Positions 34,704 to 45,378 of a stretch of 64,000 nucleotides of DNA are shown one piece after another. Position numbers and translations under genes: made by a program. This stretch comes from Acephala macrosclerotiorum (lineage: Eukaryota; Ascomycota; Leotiomycetes; Helotiales; Mollisiaceae). Where the stretch lies: assembly GCA_014904845.1 (NCBI GenBank), contig MU119237.1, forward strand, positions 248,001 to 312,000, given 5' to 3'. Within the stretch, counting starts at the first letter, position 1, and each line of letters opens with the position of its first letter. The notes below the pieces were generated by a model that searched no databases, was not told the origin of the DNA, and saw only the letters and a list, made by a program, of their open reading frames with translations.

Positions 34704-35050
34704 GTGATGGAGCTGATGAACATGAGGGCATATTTGGTAAACTGAAATGATACCAAAAGGCGGATCTTTGATTTCAAAAGCATACGGATTGGCATCGGTG
34801 TTGACCTGGATTAACTCACCAAATTGGACAAATATGTGTTCATGGAGTTCAACTTGTATAATACGCACGGGATCTATGGATACTATATGATCCTGTCTAG
34901 CTTCAAATAAGTCTACGCTGATGATACCCTGCCAGTAGACCTGAAAATCTACAGGTCTGCAGGTCTCTCTAACTTACAATGATATTGGATTCTCACTCTC
35001 CCAGACTCGCTCCTATTTTACTGCACACTCTCCGCCTTTTTGATCCCATG
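34704..35050. other. convergent intergenic spacer between two carrier genes
   Basis: About 0.35 kb holding both 3' ends. No additional feature seen. Confidence 0.5.
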
Positions 35051-35993
35051 TCATCGACCGATGAGCGGATTGATGATCTTCGCCACCGCTTCCGCTGTTG
35101 TAAACAAAATCCCTATCAAAAGTCAACACCTCCGACACGCTCTCACTCAAAATCAAACTCATATTTCTCACTCACCGCCACTAAAAACCGTCCTACTCAA
35201 CCTCATCACCGTCCCCCTCCAAAAACCCCTAATCCCATCCTCCCTCAACACACTCTTCACCGCCATCATCGTAGTCGTAACCTCCGCCACCTGACTCCTC
35301 GTCTTCACCATATCAAATGGCTGGCTCAACAGCGTCGTCACCACTCCTGCAATTGCACCATTCCCAAAATTCACAAACGTAGTTTGGTTAATCCCTCGTT
35401 TGGATTCGAAATCTTGATGATGTTGTAACTCCCCATTCGGAAGGAGGTTGCGGATGCTTGTTTGAGAGTGGTGCCGGCGAGACTGCGGTAGAGGCCTTTG
35501 AGGCCATCTTCGTGGATTGTGAGACGGATGCAGTGGGTTGTGCTTTTGTAGCGATGGGAGGAGCGTGCATCGTCGATTAATGCTGTCTTGATCCTTTCAG
35601 TAGGAGTGACAGCAGTAACACTGGGGACAACGCCGACTGTCATGCCAGCTAGCATATTCCTCGCCGGTGTCAATGTTCCTGTCTCTTTATCCCTGAAAAC
35701 ATTCTTCACAGTATCGAAACTCAGAAAGCGGACTGCGTCTTTGGCTACGGAGCCGAAACGAGAGCTCCGCAACCTTTGTATAAGGCTCCTAGTCCTTCCA
35801 TACGGTAGATGGAGGTTACTACTGAGTATGGATTTCGGGGCAATTTGGCTAGCTTTCCGGTCTTTGAACGGAGCTGGATGCGGGTTTTGGCGAATTCGAA
35901 GGGGTAGGTTAGGAAGCCTTCTGCGCCGCCAGCGACCCCGCCTGAGATGAGGGAGACGATTCGAAGGATGTCGGCGTGTTTTGAAGAGGACAT
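35051..35993 (-). pseudogene. tricarboxylate/citrate carrier (CTP1-like) copy with two frameshifts
   Basis: ATG 35993 opens MSSSKHADILRIVS and the first repeat with the signature YPFEFAKTRIQL. At YKGCGALV the frame is lost: one base is missing near 35755, after which the expected GSVAKDAVRFLSFDTVKN resumes. The second repeat (TPTERIKTALIDDARS) and LKQASATSFRMGSYNIIK are normal. A second single-base loss near 35416 precedes QTTFVNFGNGAIAGV and the third signature QPFDMVKTRSQ. The 3' intron is intact (GTGAGT at 35175, acceptor ending 35113) and restores FSGGILFTTAEAVAKIINPL with a stop at 35053-35051. Every family block is present, so only two 1-nt indels separate this copy from an intact gene. 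It is either a young pseudogene or an assembly/sequencing artefact. Confidence 0.8.
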
Positions 35994-36376
35994 TGTTCAA
36001 GGTGTTTCAGGCATTAGAAGTTATGAATTGGGAAGGATGTCACGTTCTTGAAAGTGAGGACATAATTAGGAGTGAAGTGAAGTTGGAAAAGCGATGACGT
36101 GAAGTGGGTAAGTAGTTCAGGGGTTTACCGAGGCAGTGGAGGTGAACGGAGGCTTCAGGGGCTCGGTCGCTAAATTTTGGCGACTCTTTTGGCTTTTCAG
36201 GGAGAAGCTTGTGCCGCCAATGAGTTGTTCGAGCATTTGAAAACTTTTAAAGTGTGTTTTGATATACGCCAAAAGTAAGCCGACCAGAAAAATAACAAAA
36301 CTTTACAATCAGATCCAGTAAAACCCATGTCGATTTCAATTTATTCCACCTTTTACCTCTCGCTGATTGAGCGCCT
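35994..36376. other. intergenic
   Basis: 0.38 kb between two minus-strand genes; nothing distinctive. Confidence 0.45.
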
Positions 36377-36986
36377 TCAACAAAACTCACATTTCGAGCT
36401 CGCAACGGCTCTAGTCGGGTACATACTAATGTACGACCTGGAAAACCCTCCAGCTTGTCCAAAGTTATTTTGAACATCGTCCTCCTGCCCTCTCACATCA
36501 TCCCAGCTGAAACTCCACGTCCCGTTGTCGGTACAAGGGGAGGTTCTATTGATTCATAAGTCCATAATACAAGACAATCCAAGCAAGCAGTACTCACTTC
36601 CCACATTCATAAACATGAGTAACGTTAAAAGTGAACTCATGGTTCGCATTAGGAAACAATCCAAAAGTAACATTCGGATTGCTGCAAGGCTCATTATATG
36701 GTGGTGGACCGTCGAGAGCGAAGACGTATGTGTTGGCATGGTAGGAGCAGGTGGTGTTGAAGCCTTGGGGAGCGAGAGTAGGGGTGTCGACTATGTTGAA
36801 GGACCACCTGTTGAATTGTTAGGTTTGAGAGGAGAGAGAAGTGGAGAGGGAGGAGTACCAGCCGCCAGTGCCATGTCGGATGTTGCTGATTGATAGAGAT
36901 GAGATAACCCATGGTACGGGGACCATGAGTTGGTTTTGTGCTACTGCTGTGGTTGCCAAGAGGCTGATGGCTGTTGAGAACTTCAT
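36377..36986 (-). CDS. small secreted cysteine-containing protein (168 aa, three exons)
   Basis: Exons 36986-36859, 36807-36598 and 36545-36377 give 169 codons with matching phases; the introns are gtactc..caacag and gtgagt..caatag. Residues 1-16 (MKFSTAISLLATTAVA) are a clear signal peptide with AxA cleavage. The mature protein is about 150 residues, with Asn-glycosylation sites (NTT, NVT twice, NGT) and seven Cys, including YECGKTSPC and the C-terminal KCEFC. There is no membrane span, repeat or catalytic motif. Size, signal peptide and Cys content are those of fungal effector-like or cell-wall-associated secreted proteins. The family was not recognised, so no activity is assigned. None of these exons exceeds 75 codons, so the gene is easy to miss. 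Confidence 0.78.
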
Positions 36987-37476
36987 TTTGAAATGAATCG
37001 TTTGAACTTTAAGCGAGTGAAAACCTTCCGACTATTGTGCTTTGAGTTTTCACATCAAATTAGATGCCCATTTGGCTTTATACTTTCGAACAGTCTTCCC
37101 ATCATCATCTGATTCCGTTCGTATTCTCGCTTCCGCTTGTGGCACATAAGGTGATGATCGATAGATGTACTGAAAATACGAGTCTAATCCAACCACGGGG
37201 GCTAGAGCCAGCATGCGTGGTCTCTGCCGAGTCATGAGAGTGGCAGCGATTGGACAAAAAACTTTCCTATGTGCACAATCCCGCTCACCGATATTTGGAA
37301 CGCAGATCGTGAGTTTTCTCGTCGCGGTGGCATTCCTCCAAAAATCTAGACATCACCCATCGTTACGAAGACCGCATGATCAAACGAGGTAATAGTCCGA
37401 GCTAAGATGCCTTGACCGCTTGTCCATATTGCTTTCATCTTTGATATCTATTTGTAGAATTGAATCTCTGTATAGC
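36987..37476. other. intergenic
   Basis: 0.49 kb; presumably the promoter of the secreted protein and the 3' end of nothing on its right (the next gene also runs minus, ending at 37477). No features seen. Confidence 0.4.
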
Positions 37477-40286
37477 TCAAATGCCTTGCAGCTGCTTATT
37501 TCGCCACTCGGTCTCAATCTCGTCTTTCCTTGTCTTGATCTCCGCAAACTTCAACTTCATCATCTGGTCCGTGACACTCTCCTGAATCATAGTCGTCATA
37601 TCATAAGTGAATCTAATGATCCCTTCCGTACCAAGAGTAAATTCGTTATTAAAATCCCAAGTCTCTCTCACGCATTGAATGAGGAGAGCTTTGAATTCAT
37701 CTGGCTCAAACATGTGAGCCTCGTTTTCCTCAACCGTGAGCCGAAACATGTCGATATCCATGTCTCTCATCGTTTGCATTAACATTCTGTTGAATATGAA
37801 TTTCTGGGCTCCTGTTTGTCGTATTATTGCCATGATTTCGTCTTTCTCTGCTGCAGTGGAGATGTGCTTGGGTGCAGGGATGCTCATGAAGGAAAAGGGG
37901 ATTGCGGGTGGCCAACCTGCTTCAACTATCGTCACGAGTCCTGGACCTGGGTATGGATCAAATCTGTGAGATTTAGTGATAATGGTGAAAAGTAGGAATA
38001 GAATGGACTCACATGAAAAACACCTTGCGACTGTTGGCGACGCCAAGAAAGTTCCAGAGTTCCAGGCCACTCAAATTGATTCCACCACGTTCTCGTATGT
38101 ATCGATAGAACACCGGTACAGGGAGAGTCCCCATAGTATCAAGTGCTAGCTGCAATGGTGCTCGGTTTCTGCACATATAAGCAACGATTTCAAGCCACCT
38201 TGGACAGCGATACTCGTCGTCGGGAATCTCTTCCTCATCTAGAAGAGGATCAAATGGATCACCAGTGATATAAGAAAAGGCATTAGGTCCGTTCAACTGT
38301 CCATCCGCTGTACTCGCGATAATTAAAGAGATATTACTGGCTCTTGCTTTCTCCCTCAATTCAGGCGACAGTCCCATTCGATTAAAGATCTTGTCGACCT
38401 GAATTGCACGATGAATAATCGCTCCAGAATCTAAGGACGACAAGTCGAGCTCGGGTCTATAACGGAGAGTTTTGTACTCGTCTTGCATATTATTTGGAGG
38501 AACAACGTTGAACATATCATCGGGTGTCTCATCCCGCTTGGTGAAGATCCTTGTACCGACTGTCAAGGGGCCCATTTGCGTGACAGCCCCGATCTTCTTG
38601 ATCAATACGTTCCATGTTACTTCTTGAAACATGCTCTGCACCCAAGAGATTGGAACTGGGTATATATCGTGATACTCGAGGCGGTTTATAGAGAGGAGAG
38701 ATGTAGTATATCCTTGATTTCGAACGAGGTGGGGTCTGAGACGCTTGCTGTGCTGTGCTTGGAACCAGTCGTGATAGCAGACACCAAAAGTAGGTAGCCC
38801 AGGTCCACCTCGAGCATAATCCATCAGATGAAGATGTGATGTCTCGCCGCCCCAGATCTGTTCAAACTTGTCAGAGATAGACGAATAGGTCAGATTGGGC
38901 ATGACTTGCCTTATCGATGAACGAGTAGCCCAATTCACGGAAATCTTCAGACTCAAAGTACGGTTCGTCATAACCGCGGGACCTCACTGCTCTTGTCTTC
39001 CAGATGAGTTGCCATGCACAATGCTTCATAAGTAAGCTTCTAGAATATTTGAAGTTCAGAGGATAACACATACAGCAAATTCATGCACAAGAGTGTGTGC
39101 AACATAAAGCGTCGCCACCATTCTAGAAGTAATTACTTTGCCAGATCTTGCAACGGATGGCCATGAGCCTACCTTTCTGCGTCAGTCAGATCTTGCCTGA
39201 GTAATGTCTCCAGCACTTCAACGGAGATTAACATCAGCAAATTGTTTGGTACAAAATAATCCCAAGTCTGCGTGTATCCCAAAGTGAAATCTTCTGTTGC
39301 CATACCAGTGATATAATGAGAGGATGTGTTCCGAAACCCTATACGTATTTTCCCTGATAAATCGAGGATCTTCCTTTGAAGATCTTGAAATTCATTTTCC
39401 GCGTTTCTTTCCGCAGCTATTCGCTGGGAAAATATCCACATCTTATCCGCATCGCCCGGGTTGATTGTTGGTAAATTGATGATTGGTCCCTTAAACAAGG
39501 CATCTAGCCTGGAAAGTATTTTAGGAAGGCTGCTTCAGGATGTGCAACACGAGAAACATACCATGGATACACAGACATGCTGGTGAGAATAACTGTTGCT
39601 AATCGAAGACAGGGTGCGAGAACGAACTCCCAGATCTTGGGCCTTCGCTCCGGGATTAGCCAAGTCAGAGATGAGTTGGACAGGCCACTTACTGACCAAA
39701 ATCCATTGTAATCCCCAAGGGTTGGAATGAGAGCTTGATGTTTCGGCAGTTCTGCCTCAGATAGCCATGCTGGCAGTTGAAATATCGGATGTATGCCATT
39801 GGTGAGGTTGTATTCCATTGGAGTATCGTCGAGTCCCGCCAAGGCCTCAATCTTTTTCAGCTCATCGGGAGTGAAGCCCACTAAACGCCTTCTTTGATAT
39901 ACTTCGTAGGCTACGTGTTCTCGATACAGTTGCCCGAGTACTTCGTTTGATAGTCCATCGGGGTTTAGAGGTCCTATTGGTGTCAGGCCACTTTTGCCTG
40001 TGTTTCGCAAGATGCGGTGGTCGATGTGTTGAATCCAGTTGCCAATTGGATGGCTGTACTTCCTCGCGAGATCTGTATAGCCAGCTACTCTCTGTTCACG
40101 TAAATCTGAAGATCGTTAGCGGTGATCATTTTATTCTCAAAGGAAACAGTCCCACGATTGAGGTGATGCGAGAGGCTTACTTGAAGGTAGAAGTTGGCCC
40201 GTTGGGTCCCATAGCTTGAAATTCTTCGCTTTTCTCTCTTGCCTCGCGCGCTCGATAGGGTCCACCGATGGCACCAAAGTTACCAT
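37477..40286 (-). CDS. HEXXH-motif protein, putative zinc metallopeptidase-like, unknown family (826 aa, seven exons)
   Basis: Exons 40286-40181, 40105-39562, 39508-39173, 39122-39074, 39023-38910, 38857-38013 and 37963-37477 give 827 codons with all phases matching. A gluzincin-like motif reads VAHTLVHEFAHCAW with H342-E343-F-A-H346. The exon 4/5 junction falls between A345 and H346. A downstream acidic segment (DEPYFESEDFRELGYSF, then IWGGETSHLHL) could supply a third ligand Glu. The intron after GYSFIDK starts GCAAGT (a GC-AG intron, 38909-38858). There is no signal peptide or membrane span, so it is likely intracellular. Related large HEXXH proteins of unknown function are known in filamentous fungi. 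Peptidase activity is inferred from the motif only. Confidence 0.78.
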
Positions 40287-41625
40287 CTTGAGAGCTTCTG
40301 GTCGACTGCATCAACTGTCAAGATCAATTGGCAGACAAATCAATTGATGGGGTCAACAAAAGCGATGCACCATCATTGTTCGAGGAGAACAAAGCAAGTA
40401 AAATTGGACAGCGAGTTTTCTGAAAGCGACAAGTACGAACAACGTGAACAATGAAGTTGATAGAAGTCAGTCGAAGGAAGGAACAATTTCTCGGGATATA
40501 TCCTATTTATGTGTATGCGGTGCGCGCTGGACGCTAGACATTGATGACTTGAAGGGAGGGCTCGAGAAGTACACCCCAAGGTTGTAGATCGCCAATGCTT
40601 GAAAGTGGTCACCAATATCTGAAATCTTGACTCGAATACTCCCAAGCTATTCAAAGAATTCAAAATTTTGTCCTAATGCTATTTAGAACTTGCCTATCAA
40701 CGAGATACATGACTGTGTGCTTTCGATCCGAGTTATCTCATTTAGGAAAGTAGTGACTTATCATAAATCAAAGTCACTCATCGAGATCCCTTGGAATGTA
40801 CGAGATCGTTAGAATAAGGCTACCTATCAGAGAATGCTCTTTGTTATAACACTGCTTTCCGAACATTCGTGGTTGGAGTGCTGAGCAAAGGAAAGATATG
40901 TCAGATCACGCGCCAAAATCGAGGCAGATGCACCTCTTTTTTTAAAATACTCTCGACTCAAATATTTGGACCTGTTATAACTTGACTATTAAGCTATACT
41001 CTAAATGGCAGTTTCTATTATTACGGAATGATAAGCAGGCAAGATGTTATTGAAACTATCACAAAATAATAAAATTAAACATGCTTTCAAGTGAGGGATT
41101 CGAATGTTCCAAAGCTTGTGGCACAACAACAACTGACCCTCTAAAACGCCTGATGCAAGCAATGCATGAAATTCATATACCTGGGTCTGGACGATGCTTC
41201 CTAGTATATCATCGTGGCACAGGACTTTGCAGCTTTCCAAAACACTATTGGAAGCTATGACATTGCAATGGCTTTGAAAGTAACAAGTACAAAAATGAAA
41301 GACCTAGTCATGTTATGATCTTGAGACAGCACTTAAGAGCTCTTCAAAGTACTGTAAGAAGCTAGGACATTGTCCTTTGGAAAATGACAAGTCTAGAAGT
41401 GACATCAGAAGCAGGGATACGACTTGGCAAAATCACGTGGAAAGCATCGAGTCAGGTATTGCGCGGAAGTGCAAAGATGAATGCATTGCTAGTATGCTAT
41501 CTGAAATGCTATTTTTACAGGGTGGTTCTACGGAACATCTACTAAGCCATCTGCCATTTCTCAATATCTCGAAGGATCGCTGGACAATATGAAAGGCGGA
41601 TGAAAGACCTCTACAAATTGCCAAA
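40287..41625. other. 1.3-kb intergenic region
   Basis: Short frames on both strands without domain signal. Base composition falls slightly around 40680-41050 (A/T-rich) but far less than in the islands at 49 and 55 kb. No repeats recognised. Confidence 0.45.
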
Positions 41626-42730
41626 TTACTCCCATCGTCCCTGCATCCGCGCATCTCTGTATACATGATACATGGCACGTCGGGTCGGCTCATCTGCTTG
41701 CCAAGCTGGGAGGAAACCATAGCAGTAGTCCTTGGTGACAGCCCTAGCGAGAACCTCTGACTTGGTCATTGAGTTGAAGTATCGATCCAGGTCCTCGTCA
41801 TCAATGTCCGACGGCATCTGAGCATTTTCAACCTCCATAAGTAGATTATCATTCTTTGGTGAGCCTCGAGCAAGTCTGGTGAAGTAGTTGACAATTGTAT
41901 CAACGGGAGGAACATCGAAGATGATAGATCGGCCGTTGTTGAACATCGAGATGACAGGGATGTTGTAGAAACGTGATCGGATGAGTGTGTTGATATGGTA
42001 GAGCTCGGTCTGTCTGAACTCTCCTGGGAATGTATGAACGTAGGGGAAGGAGAAGTCGAGAGCTCGACCTTGCTCGTAGTTGACCATGACTTTGTCAAAT
42101 TGACTCCAGTCCATGTTATTGAGTCTGTTAGATCGTTAGCCAGAACAGGCGATCAAGCAATAGGATGTGACTTACCCATCACGAGTGAGGTGAGTGCTGT
42201 AGAAGCAATCGCCAATCAGGCCGTCGGTGATCTTGGTCAACTTCAAGTTGAAGATGACAACATCGTTAGCATCGTTGAGAGCCGCAGTGAGCGCCTAATG
42301 TTTTGCGCGTTAGCGATTTGTGCTTCTCCGCAAGCCTGATGGAATGAAGGAACTCACATTATAGATTTCTCGTTCTTGGCGAGGGAACATTGTGAGATAC
42401 TCCTCAGCAGGACCGGGGGAGAGAATGGCGACAATACGACCATTGTATTCAGCATCCACAGCACGTTGCTTGGCATCGACAGCGTAGGCGATTGCGAAGA
42501 CGGCATCGAAGAAGACTCGGCAATTATGCGCAGCTGTGCGCGTGTTAGCAGATGAAAACAACGTCTTGAATGTGCTTATTACCAGTACGTCGGGGGGTGA
42601 AACTGTTTGCGGAGACTCGAGAAGGTGTAACAGGTTCCTTCAACTCAGCCTTCGTGCTAGAACCAGATCGTCCTGGGGAGAAGGTAGTTGCGGAGACGCG
42701 AACTCGAGAGGGTGTCTTGGGCTCCTTCAT
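41626..42730 (-). CDS. unrecognised protein (313 aa, four exons)
   Basis: Exons 42730-42583, 42533-42358, 42294-42176 and 42124-41626 give 314 codons in phase with good GT..AG sites. The N-terminus is Thr/Pro/Ser-Arg-rich with two similar units (TPSRVRVSATTFSPGR and TPSRVSANSFTPRR), looking like phosphorylation-prone disorder. The remainder is a globular alpha/beta domain: NCRVFFDAVFAIAYAVD, GRIVAILSPGPAEEYL, DANDVVIFNLKLTKI, YHINTLIRSRFYNIPVISMF. It ends with a helical segment containing DYCYGFLPAWQ. No catalytic motif recognised, no signal peptide. I do not know the family. Confidence 0.7.
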
Positions 42731-42981
42731 TGTGCCGGGATTGGATGGATTACTGTAAGAAAGTAGAGAAGATGGGATGATTTGAGTTCTGCGTCAGAAT
42801 ATTGGAGGATAGTAAGACGCGTCGGTATTTGCGTTGTGTGATGATGATTATGAAAGGGGGGAAAAACAATCGGAGGTCGGTATTATATAGTCGGAGGCCG
42901 GAAAATGGTTGATTGCAAAATCTGTAGTTGCAGTTGCAATCGTTGTCCGCAAATCGACTAGGCTTGTCGAGAGTGATTGCG

Positions 42982-44191
42982 CTAGCACTGGAAGGCCACG
43001 CCAGACTTTTCGACGGTATTTATACCTCCTCCAGCGAATCCGGTCCCTTCAGTCTTGATCTCTACCAAACCAGGCTTGATCTTGTCTTTCTCCTTATCGT
43101 TGCTTGTCTCGCCGTTCCCTGACTTGCCGTTCTTCCTCTCTGTCAGATCGGCTTCGCACACATAGCAGAGCACCGCGTTCTGGTCTACATTCGGCGCGTG
43201 AGGATCATGGACACCAGTAGGCGTCATGAATTTTGTGACACAGCTCTTGCAAAGTACATGTCCACAGGGCTTGGCAAGCATTGCTTTCGAGGTATTGCTC
43301 AGCCCTTTTTTGCAAGATGGACATATTCGCTGACTTGTGCCTGCAGCCGCGTCCTTCTCCTCCGTGAACGCGACCGTGATAAGGGTATGTAGCGAATAGG
43401 GGTGAGGCTGGTCTGCAGGCGATGCTGGACATACCGGAGACTGTTTTGTCTTCTTAGAGACAACGTGCAAAATGTTGTTGGTATTGGATGATGGCGTAAT
43501 GGATGGCACCCAGAACGAGGGCAAGGTGGTCTTGGAGGCCTACAAAGCAGGATGTTAGTGCTGAATATATATCAGGGAAGGAGAACATATACCTTTTCAT
43601 CATCAATAGCCTTTCTTGCCTTGGTCCTCTCCTCTTGAGCAATGCGCAACAGTTCGTCTTCGTCAAGCTCAAACTTTCTCTTCTCTCCTGTCTTTGCCTC
43701 AACTACGTCCTCTTCAACCACAATCTTACCATCTCCTCTTCCTACAATCTTCTGACTTGTGGCTTTCGTTCCTAGCTTTGCTTCCAAACCCATCTGGATT
43801 CTTTCAAAGTCTTCCACGGCCCTCTTCTTTGCCTCTGCTTCTTCAACCTCTCTGTTCTCTTGTGCTTCTTTATCCTCCCTCTCCCGTAACTTTTCAAGGC
43901 GCTTAATTTCTTTCTTTTGGCTCAAGATGTTGCTCAAGGCACACTCCCGGCAGAAAATGTCCCCATGGGAACAGGACACTGGTGTCCGAGCAGGGAGCAA
44001 GCACAATCGGCAGGAGGCAAATGGCAAGAATGACTCCCTGGAGAGACGAGCACTTGTTGAATTCCAGGCAGACTTTGCTAGTGATCTCTCATGGGATGTA
44101 AAGACAGATCTCGAAGTATTTCTTTTGCCTGGAGAAGTTAGTCGAGCAGCTGCACTGAAGGTGAAACCCATATGAACTTACTATGAGACAT
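42982..44191 (-). CDS. NOSIP-family RING/U-box-like E3 ubiquitin ligase (367 aa, three exons)
   Basis: Exons 44191-44182 (10 nt), 43593-44128 and 42982-43539 give 368 codons. The tiny first exon supplies MSH and, with exon 2, the family N-terminus [18 protein letters not shown]. The N-terminal zinc-binding half-RING has C43, C46, C56, H58, C63 and C66. A charged coiled coil ([18 protein letters not shown]) follows, then the C-terminal second half: ICPSCKKGL (C255, C258), [11 protein letters not shown] (C274, H276, C279, C282) and LCYVCEADL. The family is nuclear and linked to spliceosome/ubiquitin functions in animals and fungi. The '[14 protein letters not shown]' segment in the middle of exon 3 is conserved, so the internal GTATGT there is not used as a donor. 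Confidence 0.88.
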
Positions 44192-45378
44192 GATGATGGC
44201 TAGCAACCGTTGTTTGTGAGTATCCCGTGTCGTGGTCAGGATGCGCAGAGGTAACCGTCTGGTAGATGACTTCTCCTTCGGACAGCGTTTACCAGAGTTG
44301 TTCTAGCAGTGCTAGTTGTTGCTGTCGTCGCTCTGGCTGGTGTTACGAATGGCAAACACGTGACCAGATGAAGGTGTATCACCCTTGGAGTCCTCCTAAG
44401 TAGAGTAGAGTGCAAACGAAAGTGAGAGAATGGGATGGATGTGTTCTGTAATTGTTTGTGTCAGCACAAAGAGGACGGATAATAGCAAATAATAGTGCAA
44501 GCCAGCCAAAGCTGTCAGCCTGGACGTTGTTTTGAATGTAAACGAAGCAAGTGCAGAGGTGAGAGACCAATACTAGTATGACCGCACAGAAAGCTTGAGA
44601 TAAAAACTGGCGGTGTCAGAGAAGAAAGAGATGTTGTATGTGGGGGACTGGTACTTTACTGCTCTCGCGGTACTGAAAACCTCGATCGCACAAGGATGGT
44701 AGACATTATTGAGCATAAGACCTCAGCTCAGCGACTCGTCTGATGCGTGAAGTCGACAGTGGAGGAGAAGTCAATACAAGGGACTGACCTTAAGAGGACA
44801 CGTAGCTTTGGGGTACGTGTCGAAATGGTGGCGAGGGGAAGCTCCTCGAATGGAGGCAATGGTGGAAAGTCGAACCTCTTGTACTCCAACTCGGAAAGCT
44901 TTGTTCTGGCGAAGGAGTAGCCTGCCTTATGTAACCTCCGAAATCGGGGCAGCTGATCAGGGAAACTGTTTTCGAAGTTTGTGGAGGACTGGGTGTGTTG
45001 TGGTGAGTTTGGTTTGTGCTGCTTGATAGAACCTAGAACCAAAATCAGATCAGATGAGAAAGGGGCTAACAAGAATTTACATGCTAATGGTCAAACTACT
45101 TCAATTGCTGTCTCAAATGAAGTGGAATGTTCTGTTCAGCAACAAGAGTGTTGCAGGTAGAAGGTTGTGATGGAAGAGTCAGGTACGTTGAAAATTATAT
45201 AAGCGGTTCTCCGCCAAACGCCAAGAGCGGGTTCGGCAAAACCTTTTCGCCGCATGCGCCCCTGGCACGTTTTTTTATTCTAGTACGTCACTCGTAACAT
45301 CTTCTCGTCTTAAGCCTTTACACTCTTTTATCTCATGGCTATACCCTCTCTTCTCTATTCTATGCCTGGCATACGATA
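44192..45378. promoter_or_regulatory. divergent intergenic region between the NOSIP-family gene and tafazzin
   Basis: About 1.2 kb. One 114-codon minus-strand frame (44728-45072) shows no recognisable domain and I do not call it. It holds both promoters; no specific element identified. Confidence 0.45.

Noticed and set aside
37477..40010. First impression of a lipoxygenase or linoleate diol synthase
   Set aside because: The reconstructed exons contain no WLLAK-type or His-rich iron motif; they contain HEFAH instead and do not follow those families.
43390..43420. GTATGT inside the last exon of the NOSIP-family gene as a splice donor
   Set aside because: The sequence across it (SPVCPAS...HPYSLHTL) is conserved coding sequence of the family and stays in frame.
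44728..45072. 114-codon minus-strand frame between the NOSIP-family gene and tafazzin
   Set aside because: No domain, no splice context, and it sits in the divergent promoter region; most likely chance.
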